This document shows positions 1 through 8,000 of a stretch of DNA of 11,570 nucleotides, one piece after another. Numbering within the stretch: the stretch's first letter is position 1; every line of letters begins with the position of its first letter. The notes under the pieces were generated by a model that was given only the letters and a program-made list of their open reading frames with translations, searched no databases and had not been told where the DNA came from. Position numbers and translations under genes: made by a program. The stretch covers positions 1 through 11,570 of the forward strand of contig VSNJ01000133.1 in NCBI GenBank assembly GCA_009774235.1, written 5' to 3'. Source of the DNA: Lachnospiraceae bacterium. Its GTDB lineage: Bacteria; Bacillota; Clostridia; Lachnospirales; Lachnospiraceae.

Positions 1-352
1 ACACATAATTGGTATATTTTCCATTTAAAAATTACTATTTAAATTCTCTCTTTTTATATTACTATCTGTGTTAATATTAAATGTACTTTGTTGTAATATT
101 ATATTTATTTAATCCCACATATCCCTTGTTTTGGCTAACCTTGCCTTATAGGGTGGTCATGTTTAGCTAGTTTCTGTCTTTTGGTAGTAAATTGTGGAGT
201 AGTGCAATAAATGATAATGATTATGTTTGTACACTGGTTTAAAGATTTTTTGCCCATTAATTATTGGAAATTTAGATTGTAGAATATTGTAAGTTAGATA
301 TTTTCTCTGCTTTGTAGAATATGATTTCATTTCATATGATAATTACTATATG
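1..352. other. AT-rich stretch without a recognisable gene
   Basis: No open frame of useful length with a ribosome binding site, no tRNA, and no repeat array is visible on either strand. The only notable item is a Fur-box-like sequence at 212-226, which has no gene next to it. Confidence 0.6.
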
Positions 353-383
353 AAAAAAGACTATAGACATTACTGCTATAGCC
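353..383 (-). terminator. Intrinsic terminator
   Basis: On the minus strand, GGCTATAG (plus 376-383), a 9-nt loop and CTATAGTC (plus 359-366) form an eight-pair stem with one G-U wobble, followed by six T (plus 353-358). It would end transcription coming from the phospholipase-like gene, or from the remnant that ends at 386. Confidence 0.7.
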
Positions 384-385
384 TT

Positions 386-548
386 TTAAGTATTGAAGAA
401 GTCCCTTTGTTTACTTGTATTTGCTTGTGGCCTTGTATCAACGTCTGCTCCAGACACCTCATATCCGATGGATGCATATTAAAAAACCAGCCCTATCACT
501 ATTATTAACAAGTTACTAACCACCTATAGAGGCAGGAGCCATTCCCAT
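386..548 (-). pseudogene. Possible decayed small membrane-peptide gene
   Basis: Minus-strand reading gives MGMAPASIGG from the ATG at 548-546, then a stop. One frame over, SNLLIIVIGLVF looks like a membrane segment and ends in TAA at 479-481. The same frame continues for 30 residues (YASIGYEVSGADVDT at its start) to a stop at 386-388, just before an intrinsic terminator. One frameshift and one stop change would give a single peptide of about 54 residues with a membrane segment. No Shine-Dalgarno is seen and no family is recognised; chance is possible. Confidence 0.25.
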
Positions 549-566
549 ATGGTATATAAATTTTTA

Positions 567-811
567 CTAGAGCGTGTCTGAAAATTGCTTTTAAACCATC
601 AAATTGCACAAAGACTATATTACTCTGGCAAATTCCAAATGTTTTACCAAAAGGCAGCTGTATGGGGGCGCTGGTGCTTAAGCCCCGTATTTTGGGGCTT
701 TATGTACCACTGCGTATCCCATTCAAGCGCAAGCGGGCTGCTGTTGGTAAAACTTTGAAATTGACAGAGCCAATAAATTTGTGCATTTTTTAATTTTCAG
801 ACATGGCCTAG
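567..811. mobile_element. MITE-like palindromic element (571-807) with CTAG target duplication
   Basis: CTAG occurs at 567-570 and 808-811. Inside, the ends AGCGTGTCTGAAAATT (571-586) and the reverse complement of 792-807, GCCATGTCTGAAAATT, match at 13 of 16 positions, with 12 identical in a row. The palindrome continues inward: TGCACAAA (near 605-612) with TTTGTGCA (778-785), the long imperfect arms 623-650 with 744-769, and an apical hairpin AAGCCCC/GGGGCTT (680-686 and 694-700). There is no coding capacity. This is the pattern of a non-autonomous transposable element mobilised by a transposase elsewhere. CTAG-type duplications are known for some IS5-family elements, but the parent cannot be named here. 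A rod-shaped structured RNA is the alternative. Confidence 0.72.
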
Positions 812-1473
812 AGAGATAATTTTTTGCTTATCCAGTTATACACTGAATCTGTTGTTTCCATAACAAACTTGTCCATATGTTCTTTATCCAGAAATGGATA
901 ATCCCTGTTTAAATTATCCCTTTTTTCACTATAAAAACCTGTTATATATTCTCTGCGGCCATCAAAAGCATCCTCTGGAAAAATATCCATATATGTATTT
1001 TTAAAATCTTTTGCATTTTTATAAATTTCAAATGCCCTGAATTCTGGATTTTCAGATAAATAAAGGAAATCTAAATCATACCAGTCCCCTTTCATCTTCC
1101 AGACAAATTTATGCCTGTCTTCCAATACCTCTTCTTTATGTTTTTCCATACAGGCATCTGCAATCTGTTCCTGCCATAAAATATCTGTCATAAGATGGGT
1201 AAGATATCCTAGATAAAATGAATATTGCTTAGTATTATAACTTTTCTGGAGTTCTTTTGTAAAATACTTTTCAATATATTGTTCAATATGGATATGTTTA
1301 TCATCACCCTTGAAATGTGATATCCTGGATGGCGGGGTATAATAACTCCAGTCTTCACTTGGAATACCACTGTCAGGTGCAATATTCCCAACAACAAATT
1401 CTGTTTCTTCTAAATTATCAAATACATCAAGCAGCAAGTCCGTTATCCGCAAATGAACCATCCATGACGCCAT
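808..1473 (-). CDS. Zinc-dependent phospholipase C-like family protein
   Basis: A 221-residue protein of the small clostridial group related to zinc-dependent phospholipase C. It starts MASWMVHLRITDLLLD, has EFVVGNIAPDSGIPSEDWSY at about residues 25-44, SRISHFKGD at about 49-57 and YLGYLTHLMTDILWQ at about 88-102. The His and Asp residues in these blocks (H7, D34, H53, H93, D97) are the likely metal ligands; in this family they coordinate zinc for hydrolysis of a phospho-ester substrate, but the real substrate is unknown. No signal peptide is seen, so a cytoplasmic location is likely. GGAGG lies 9 nt before the ATG. The stop codon TAG is part of the CTAG that borders the palindromic element at 571-807, so the insertion left the coding sequence intact. 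Confidence 0.82.
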   Translation of the reverse strand: MASWMVHLRITDLLLDVFDNLEETEFVVGNIAPDSGIPSEDWSYYTPPSRISHFKGDDKHIHIEQYIEKYFTKELQKSYNTKQYSFYLGYLTHLMTDILWQEQIADACMEKHKEEVLEDRHKFVWKMKGDWYDLDFLYLSENPEFRAFEIYKNAKDFKNTYMDIFPEDAFDGRREYITGFYSEKRDNLNRDYPFLDKEHMDKFVMETTDSVYNWISKKLSL

Positions 1474-1508
1474 ATCCTGTTTCCTCCGCTTTTTTAAATA
1501 TTTCCCCT

Positions 1509-1537
1509 ATTATACGCTATATAATTACAAAATACAA
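1509..1537 (-). promoter_or_regulatory. Sigma-A-like promoter of the phospholipase-like gene
   Basis: On the minus strand, TTGTAT (plus 1532-1537) and a perfect TATAAT (plus 1509-1514) are separated by exactly 17 nt. It lies in the 67-nt gap right after the upstream gene's stop and about 35 nt before the start codon, so the gene can be expressed without the sigma operon. The -35 is only half consensus. Confidence 0.55.
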
Positions 1538-1540
1538 TTC

Positions 1541-2584
1541 TTAGTTTACCCTAAGTTCTGCACTTTCTATTATATCAAGGTACTGGTCTTGTACTGCTGG
1601 GACATACACTTCGCTAACAGACATATAGTCTTCCCAGTTTTCACATCTCATAACCTCTGATATATCCCAGCTGTCATCTGTAATTATAAATTTATAAAAA
1701 GGCTGTATATAAACCTGGTATTCATCTGTACGGTATTCCAGCTCAACAGATAACACCTGTGCTGTCTCTGCCACATCCTTATCATAAGGGTTAACTGTAA
1801 AAAATTCACCTTTCCTAAGTTTTTGTTCTGCCTGTTCCTGTGAAATAAGAGGATATATTTTACCTGTGCCAGATGGTGGTACCATTACTTTATACCATCC
1901 CTCTTTCCCTTCTCCTAATCTTTTACTGCCAGTATAAAAACTCCGGTAAAATGTATATTGGAGCAGCTGTGTAGTTATATCCTCTGACTTATCTGACTGG
2001 AAACAAATATTCCATATATTAGGGGAAGAACCATCATATGGATAATCTTTTTGTGTTTCATAAGATAAATGGGCAAAATATACACCATTCGTACTCTTAT
2101 TAAAATCTTTCATCCTGATAGTATCACTCCAAAGTCCAGGTTCATTTTTAAATACAGGCAGTTCTGTAATTCCTTCTGTATTATTTCTGGTAGGATTTTT
2201 GGATGTCTTATCCTTTATTGATTTTATAATAAATGTACCATAGTTTCCTCCCGCTCCTCTGTCATCTGTCTGGAAGCTGCAGTTAATTTTTTCAAGGTTT
2301 TCTGTACTTTTTTCATACTTAATTTCTGGAAGACGGTCTATATTAGTACTTACCTTATAATTGCCATCATCTGCTTCCTCCTGGTGTTTAATTTCTGTTG
2401 TATTGCCTGGATATATATATTTCAGGCTAAACCAGCTGCTGCAGGCTAAAATACAGATACACGCAGCAACAGCAAATTTCCATAGTGTAACTGTTTTTAC
2501 TTTTTCTTCTTCAAATGCTTCTTCAATAAATTCATCTTTTAAAAGTTCCATAATACTATATAATTTTTCATATTTATTTTTCAT
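1541..2584 (-). CDS. Single-pass membrane protein, probable regulator (anti-sigma-like) of the adjacent sigma factor
   Basis: A 347-residue protein with a short acidic N-terminal part (residues 1-31), one membrane segment at about 33-56 (FAVAACICILACSSW core) and a long, presumably extracytoplasmic C-terminal part. The start codon overlaps the stop of the sigma gene (ATGA), so the two are co-translated. Gene pairing, topology and overlap suggest an anti-sigma or signal-sensing partner; I see no zinc-binding anti-sigma motif in the N-terminal part, so this role is inferred. The C-terminal third has a recognisable pattern, QEQAEQKLRKGEFFT, VELEYRTDEYQVYIQPFYKF and YVPAV near the end, seen in similar uncharacterised clostridial proteins. 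I cannot name a domain with confidence. Confidence 0.75.
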   Translation of the reverse strand: MKNKYEKLYSIMELLKDEFIEEAFEEEKVKTVTLWKFAVAACICILACSSWFSLKYIYPGNTTEIKHQEEADDGNYKVSTNIDRLPEIKYEKSTENLEKINCSFQTDDRGAGGNYGTFIIKSIKDKTSKNPTRNNTEGITELPVFKNEPGLWSDTIRMKDFNKSTNGVYFAHLSYETQKDYPYDGSSPNIWNICFQSDKSEDITTQLLQYTFYRSFYTGSKRLGEGKEGWYKVMVPPSGTGKIYPLISQEQAEQKLRKGEFFTVNPYDKDVAETAQVLSVELEYRTDEYQVYIQPFYKFIITDDSWDISEVMRCENWEDYMSVSEVYVPAVQDQYLDIIESAELRVN

Positions 2585-3132
2585 AACAGTCCCTCCTTTT
2601 CCAGATATTTTTTTAAGTCCCTTCTTAAACGGAATAAAATAGATTTAACCGCACTCTGGCTAAGCCCTGAATGTGCTGCAATGCTTCTAGCTGGCTCATA
2701 AAAATAATATCTCCTGACGAAAATTTTACGGTGAAGTGGTTTTTTCTTTTCCAAAAATTTATTTATTGCATCTGCTGTCTGCTTTGCAATTATTTCTTGC
2801 TCAACTGCCTGTCCTCCAATAACCCCTTCCAGTTCATCAAATGCAATTTCCACATCACAGTTCCTCTTATCTGCTGACAGATAACTATATTTTTTAAATG
2901 CCAGGTTTTTAGCAATACGGCAGAGAAACGCCGGAAGTGAAGCTGGCCTTGCATCAGGCATCGCATTCCATGCCCCCAAATAAGTATCATTCTCACACTC
3001 TTCCACATCCTGGCTGCATGAAAGTATATTCCTAATCACATAAAGCAGTTTCCTGCCATATTTTTTCTTAGTTTCCTCAATAGCACATTCCTGCCGCTCC
3101 CAGTACAAATTTACAATTTCATCATCCTCCAT
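2581..3132 (-). CDS. Sigma-70 family (ECF-type) RNA polymerase sigma factor
   Basis: A 183-residue alternative sigma factor that would direct RNA polymerase to a small regulon. The start at 3132 is chosen because AAGGAG lies 10 nt upstream and the protein begins like its family (EIVNLYWERQECAIEETKKKYG). The frame is open to an ATG at 3237, but those 35 extra residues are low-complexity and run across the leader. Region 2 covers about residues 1-90, with the typical DVEECENDTYLGAWNAMP and AFLCRIAKNLAFKKYS. Region 4 is about 125-183, with a helix-turn-helix in RSIAAHSGLSQSAVKSIL followed by FRLRRDLKKYL. It overlaps the next gene by ATGA. This subgroup in Clostridia is often paired with a one-pass membrane protein, as here. 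Target genes cannot be read from the window. Confidence 0.88.
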   Translation of the reverse strand: MEDDEIVNLYWERQECAIEETKKKYGRKLLYVIRNILSCSQDVEECENDTYLGAWNAMPDARPASLPAFLCRIAKNLAFKKYSYLSADKRNCDVEIAFDELEGVIGGQAVEQEIIAKQTADAINKFLEKKKPLHRKIFVRRYYFYEPARSIAAHSGLSQSAVKSILFRLRRDLKKYLEKEGLL

Positions 3133-3192
3133 AATTAACCATCTCCTTTCCAGAAAGTACTTCCCATTATATATAATGTTATATACTATATG

Positions 3193-3214
3193 TACGTTTT
3201 TATAATAAATGGTT
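3193..3214 (-). promoter_or_regulatory. Candidate ECF-type promoter of the sigma operon
   Basis: On the minus strand, AACC (plus 3211-3214) and CGTA (plus 3193-3196) are separated by 14 nt, the layout of many ECF sigma promoters (AAC in the -35, CGT in the -10). This would fit autoregulation by the downstream sigma factor. A vegetative -10-like TATAAT also exists at 3166-3171 but has no good -35 at the right distance. The leader to the ATG would be about 55 nt. Tentative. Confidence 0.35.
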
Positions 3215-3266
3215 GCACTTTTTATTTGTTCTTGCATTCTTTTTTAATTTTTCCATAAAAGTATTA

Positions 3267-3300
3267 ATAGTTTTATCAACCATGCCACTGATAAAACTAT
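3267..3300. repeat. Perfect inverted repeat, 12-bp arms, 10-nt spacer
   Basis: ATAGTTTTATCA (3267-3278) and TGATAAAACTAT (3289-3300) are exact reverse complements separated by ACCATGCCAC. No T-tract follows on either strand, so it is not a standard terminator. It lies between the jet terminator and the promoter candidate of the sigma operon, about 50 nt upstream of that promoter's -35. An operator or a small palindromic repeat is possible; the function is unknown. Confidence 0.6.
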
Positions 3301-3331
3301 GTAAAGAGATAATAATATTTTTCATCACATA

Positions 3332-3360
3332 CAAAAAGGATGCCAAAGCTATTGACACCC
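3332..3360 (-). terminator. Intrinsic terminator of the jet operon
   Basis: Read on the minus strand, GGGTGTCA, a 7-nt loop and TGGCATCC form an eight-pair stem with two G-U wobbles, followed at once by TTTTT. It is about 120 nt after the jetD stop and before the sigma operon promoter, so it separates the two transcription units. The 5' arm is plus 3353-3360, the 3' arm 3338-3345 or so. Confidence 0.75.
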
Positions 3361-3478
3361 TTGTCTTATATTTAATATTTCTGCTCTATGGTAATGTATA
3401 TCCCATGTTCCCATACATCTGGCATAATATAGAAACTACTTTTTCCTCTATACCATATACACAAACTTTTTTAAACTA

Positions 3479-4804
3479 TCATTTTGAACTATAAGGTAAA
3501 TAGATTTCTAACATTGTTTCCTGGTAAGCTGCCATTTTATACTTAAGAAGGCTGTTTTTAACTGGCTGTAATTCTTTAACCACCACTTTTTCAAGTTTAG
3601 CAAGTGCTTTGTTGTCCAGCTGTACATCAGACAAATATCTCTTATAATACTCTTCATTATATTCCCACAATACAACCTGTGAAGGATACCTGTTTTTAAG
3701 TTTCTGTGCAATCATAAGCCCGTCTGCATCAAAATCCCCAGCATAAAAAATAGTATATTTCCCCTTTAATAATTCTAGTGTTATATAAAAAGCCAGTTTA
3801 AACTGTCCATTGCCACAGATAAATACACCATCTGGATAAGTATCTGTAAGATAAGAAAATACAGCAGGGTTTTCTACAACATATATTTCTTTTATTTCCT
3901 GCATGCTATTGCCAGTACATAAACACTCCAGTGAACTTAATGTTTTTAAAGTAACCTGCACAGGTTCTCTTTCTATAAAAGCACCTTCCATGCCTTTATG
4001 TATACTGCCATCCTTTTTAACTCCATGCAAACCATACACAAGGCACGTATTAGATACATTATCTTTTAAAATACCCACACTATATAAAAGATTTTCTGTA
4101 TATTCAATTCCAGATAGTCCATCTGTATCTCCTATATTAAATTCACAAAAATTTTTATTTTCCAGCAAATATTCTATAAAACTTAATAAAAGTTTGCAGG
4201 CAGATGTCCTTAAATCAAAAAAATGCGGATTTCCAGTTGTCTTTGCAGCAAATACAGGAAGAAGCAACATTTTTTTCTCAAAACAAGGCAGTTTCCCAAG
4301 TGCCAAAAATAATTTATTTAAAAACAATTCCAGTTCTTTTTTGTCTTCATTATACATTTTAAAAATAATCTGGCTGCCTTTTCCCTTTTCTTTAAAAACA
4401 TGTAAAAACCAGTTTAAAACAATCTTATTATTACAATTTAAAGCACATTCTTCAAAAAAACAATTCCTGTTATTTAATTCTTTTTCCTTTTTGTCATTTT
4501 TTATAATAAGTTGTTCTTTAAAATAAGCAGTTAAAATCTCTTCCCATGACAATGGCGCAAACTTACTATTTTTAAGAGATTTTTCCATAAATGCATAAGA
4601 TATCTTTACATCCTCTTCTGCATGTAAATCTTTTTTAAAAAAGCCTTCTAAATCATACTTTTCATCACTTGATAATCCAGAAAGTTTTATAACCCCTCCC
4701 ATATGTCCAAGGCTTGCATATTTCTTCCTTAAAGCACTAAAAAGTTTTTTATATACATCCCGCTTTTTAAAATAACATACACATTCTTCAAGTAATTGTC
4801 CCAT
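3479..4804 (-). CDS. jetD: Wadjet JetD, Toprim-fold DNA nuclease (TIGR02679/DUF2399)
   Basis: JetD is the topoisomerase VI-A-like nuclease of Wadjet; with the JetABC motor it cleaves small closed circular DNA such as plasmids. I use the ATG at 4804 (MGQLLEECVCYF, 441 residues): AGGG lies 7 nt upstream and residues about 18-50 (FSALRKKYASLGHMGGVIKL) look like the usual N-terminus. The frame is open to another ATG at 4882, but that adds 26 residues encoded partly by the structured element and has no Shine-Dalgarno. TGNPHFFDLRT (about residues 190-200) fits the conserved central segment. The Toprim acidic residues are visible: E311 in YVVENPAVFSYL, and D357, D359 and D361 in AGDFDADGLMIA. A family-typical AAYQE is near the C-terminus. 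A terminator follows about 120 nt downstream. Confidence 0.94.
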   Translation of the reverse strand: MGQLLEECVCYFKKRDVYKKLFSALRKKYASLGHMGGVIKLSGLSSDEKYDLEGFFKKDLHAEEDVKISYAFMEKSLKNSKFAPLSWEEILTAYFKEQLIIKNDKKEKELNNRNCFFEECALNCNNKIVLNWFLHVFKEKGKGSQIIFKMYNEDKKELELFLNKLFLALGKLPCFEKKMLLLPVFAAKTTGNPHFFDLRTSACKLLLSFIEYLLENKNFCEFNIGDTDGLSGIEYTENLLYSVGILKDNVSNTCLVYGLHGVKKDGSIHKGMEGAFIEREPVQVTLKTLSSLECLCTGNSMQEIKEIYVVENPAVFSYLTDTYPDGVFICGNGQFKLAFYITLELLKGKYTIFYAGDFDADGLMIAQKLKNRYPSQVVLWEYNEEYYKRYLSDVQLDNKALAKLEKVVVKELQPVKNSLLKYKMAAYQETMLEIYLPYSSK

Positions 4805-4869
4805 TTTTATACCCTGTCCACAATAGTCAAACGGATATTCACAATCCGCTTCGCTACTTGCCCAATAAC

Positions 4870-5002
4870 AAATCAACCTCATTGCCGCTTTGCGGCAGTC
4901 TGGCAGGAGCTTGAACTCCTGCCGGACTAAGCAAGCCCTGGTAAATCAAACCCACCACTTAAGAAGCGTGTATTTTAAAGGGCTTACTTAATGAGGTTTA
5001 AT
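4870..5002. repeat. Intergenic structured element: perfect four-way junction of three hairpins closed by an outer stem
   Basis: Plus-strand coordinates. Outer stem P1: 4875-4883 (AACCTCATT) pairs perfectly with 4990-4998 (AATGAGGTT). P4: 4884-4888 pairs with 4892-4896 (GCCGC, loop TTT). P3: 4897-4909 pairs with 4916-4928, 13 positions with one non-Watson-Crick pair (T4901/G4924) and a six-base loop. P2: 4929-4939 pairs with 4979-4989, 11 positions with one non-Watson-Crick pair (C4932/A4986) and a 39-nt loop. The four helices abut with no unpaired base between them. The wobble in P3 favours the plus-strand RNA and that in P2 the minus-strand RNA, so the strand is undecided. It interrupts an otherwise tight operon. 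I do not recognise it as a known RNA family; it may be a structured RNA, a palindromic mobile repeat, or both. Confidence 0.7.
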
Positions 5003-5004
5003 TT

Positions 5005-8000
5005 TCAAACATCCAGTACCCTTGTCTTCCCATTCCATATATAAGGCACTACTGTAACAAATTTAGCATTTTCAGGACGCACAAGCTGGTATATTGCAAG
5101 ACCTGGCACAGTTTCATAATCACCCCATAGCACTTGCGAATTTATCATAAAATTAAGGTTTAAACTCACCATAAGCCTGAACATATCTTTTATATTCATT
5201 TCATCAACACCCGCAAACGCCTCATCAAGTGAAATAAGAAGTGGTGCATCTTTATTTGCCCCTGCATATTTAGCAACAACAGCAGAAAAAAGCGGCACAT
5301 ACATTGACATTGCTTTTTCACCTCCGCTAAATGTAAAGAAAACCCTGTCTGTAAGTTCTTTTTTCTTCTCACCAGTCTTTTGTGAATAAAGCTGGAATTC
5401 AAACCACTGGCGGTAATCAAGTATATCTTTCATAATCATATGGAAAGACATTGCTGTATTTGTATCACTTGCCAATTTCCTTGCATCCATAATTTTGGAA
5501 CGGAAATGTGATGACATCTTATCAATATCTTCCTGGCGCAGTATCTCTGTATCACTTTGCAGTAAGTTTACAAGTTCTTTTGTATCAAGCTGTCCTTCTT
5601 TTTCTGTTTTCTTACTAATCCATTTAAGGCTTAATTTTAACCCGCTTGAAGTCTGCATAGATTCCATAAGACTGTTCATCTTTTCTACCCAGCGTTTGCT
5701 CTCATAAATTTTTGCCCTGATTTTTTTACTAATTGTATTAGAAAGTATATCTTCAAAAAGTTCCCTGTCCTTTGCACTTAATACTTTCTCCAAATCCTCC
5801 ATATCAGTATTTAATTTTACAACCAGTTCTTTAAATGAAACAGGCATACCCCTGTATTTTGTCTTAATATCAGGCCTGAAAGCTGGTATACCATATTTCT
5901 CTATAAGCTCCTGCCTGCCAATAACTTTTCTTTGTTCCTCAAAAAGGTTGTATATAGAAAGCTGGTATTCTGCCAGCAATCCCTTTTTCTCATGGAAAAC
6001 TGTCTGCAGGTTTCCATGAATTGAATCCAGCTGTATCTTGTTTATATCCTGTCCTCCAAGTAAATTACAGACATTCTTTGCCCTTATTTCTGCATCTTCT
6101 GGTTTATTAGTTTCTCTACCGAAAATATCTGGCATTACATAGCCAAGACTGTATTCCATCTGGAATATCTGTTCTTCGACATTTTTAAGCTGTTCTGTAT
6201 TAGAAATCTGTTCTTGTTTTCTCCCCATCTTTTCCTTGTCATTTTCAATAGAATTTTCAAGAAAACCTATATCTGACGCTGTCCTGTCACGCTCACCAGG
6301 TATTTCACCAAGACGTTTTACACATGTATCAAGACGTTCTTTAATTTCATTATAATTTGTAAGCCCAAGCTGCTGCCTTACAGACTCCAGTTCCCCAAGT
6401 GTACGTGCCTTACGCTGGTTATACTGGTTTAATGTATAAAGGATTTCATCCCTGTCCTCTATAAGTCCTTCAAGGCTGTCCTCAAGTGTTTTAAGCATAC
6501 CAACACCTGACCAGTACTTGTTATATGTTATTCCTGCTTCACTTAAAAGATTATAGTACTCTTTAAGCCCTTTTAAAGCACTTTCAAAAACATCCAGACG
6601 GTTTGCCATATGGGCTCCCACACAAATTTCCTGTACTTTAAGCTGTATCTCTTTTAATTTCCCTTCTTCTTTTAAAAGTCTTTCCCTGTACTGCTCTGCT
6701 GTTTCCTTTGCAGTATCCAGACGGCTCTTGCTGTCCCACAGGTCTTTTGCTGCAATCTTAAGGTCTTCCGCATCAGGGAATTTATCCATTTCTTCCTGTA
6801 AAGTTTTCTGTTGTTCCTTATTTTTAAGAATATCCCATTCAATCTGTTTTATCTGTTTTTCTAATACGTCAATTTGCTTTTTAAGTTCTTCTATTCTCTC
6901 TGAACGGTAACGCTCCTTTGCTGCTGCTCCAATATATTTAGCTTTATATCCTGTGCCTGTAGTGCCTTCCAATACCCCTATACGGTAATGTCCTTCAAGC
7001 CCTGCCCATGTTGAAGGCTGCACATCTTTGCTATAATAGCCAATTCCTGAAAGTACATTTGATATCTGCTGGTAAAGGATAATATCATCCTTTGCATTAT
7101 ATACCTGTATAACTTCCATAATACCAGGCTTAACATGCTCTATATCACTAAAAAGGTATTTATCACATATATTTCCTTCTATTCCAAGTATCTTATTCCT
7201 GTTATCTGCATCTACAATTAAAGCATCCAGGATACCCATATGGTATAGTGCCGCTTCAAGCTTATCCGCCTTTTCACTGCTTAAGCTTTCCTCAAAATCC
7301 ACCGCCTTATAAAATGGTATATATTTTATGCCCATTTCATCAAGTTTCTTCCTGTTATCAACTACTTCCTGGCTTCTCTCTGGTTCAGGCTCCCTGCTTT
7401 TTTCCCATGTCTTAAGTTCTTCTTCTGTTTCTGCAAGCTGTACAGTTAATGGCTCTTTTTCCTGTATAAGCTTTCTTTCTGCTGTATAAAGTATATCATA
7501 AGCTTTATTCTTCTGGCTGCGCAGTATTTCACTTACCCTGGAATAATCCATGCCATACTGGTAATTATCAATAAAGCCTGCAATTTCCTGTAAACTTAAA
7601 GGTTCCATATGAAGCTCTGTATTGCCACGTTCCCATATATATACCGCTTCTGTTATTTCACTTTTTTGTTCTATAAGCTGCCTGTCATACTGGTGCCATT
7701 CCCGTTCTGCTTTATCCCTTTCTTCCTGTTTTAAATCCAGCTCTCTAAGTGCTTCATCACAGTGTCTTTTAGCTTCTTCTTCCTGTCTTAATATACTTGT
7801 ACCTTCCTCTACTTTCTGTATATATTTATTTAGCATTTTTGCATGGTAATTAAAGTCACATCTGCTTTCCTTTTTTGATTTTATTTCTTCTATAAAGAAA
7901 AATGCTTCATCAAACGGGATATCTTCTACTGTCTCTTCCATCTGTACAAGTGTATTATCTAAATCCTGCCAGGCTGTATTATTTGTATCTTTTTGTGTCT

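Noticed and set aside
212..226. Fur-box-like sequence TGATAATGATTATGT
   Set aside because: It matches 13 of 15 positions of the 7-1-7 pattern, but no promoter or gene lies next to it in the window and such AT-rich matches are common.
679..700. Relationship of the MITE apex to the jetC-jetD element (both contain CTTAAG, GTATTTT and GGGCTT in that order, the second at 4958-4985)
   Set aside because: The match is short, gapped and confined to loop regions; the stems and ends of the two elements differ. Probably coincidence in AT-rich DNA, though a search for other copies would settle it.
3903..4526. Plus-strand open frame of 207 codons opposite jetD
   Set aside because: It is Ser/Phe/Leu-rich antisense shadow of a well-supported gene, with no domain and no ribosome binding site.
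4870..5002. tRNA or tRNA-like gene, because of the four-way junction and a TTCAAG loop
   Set aside because: The stems are the wrong lengths, the T-like loop has six bases, the arms do not match D or anticodon arms, and there is no anticodon loop or CCA-type end.
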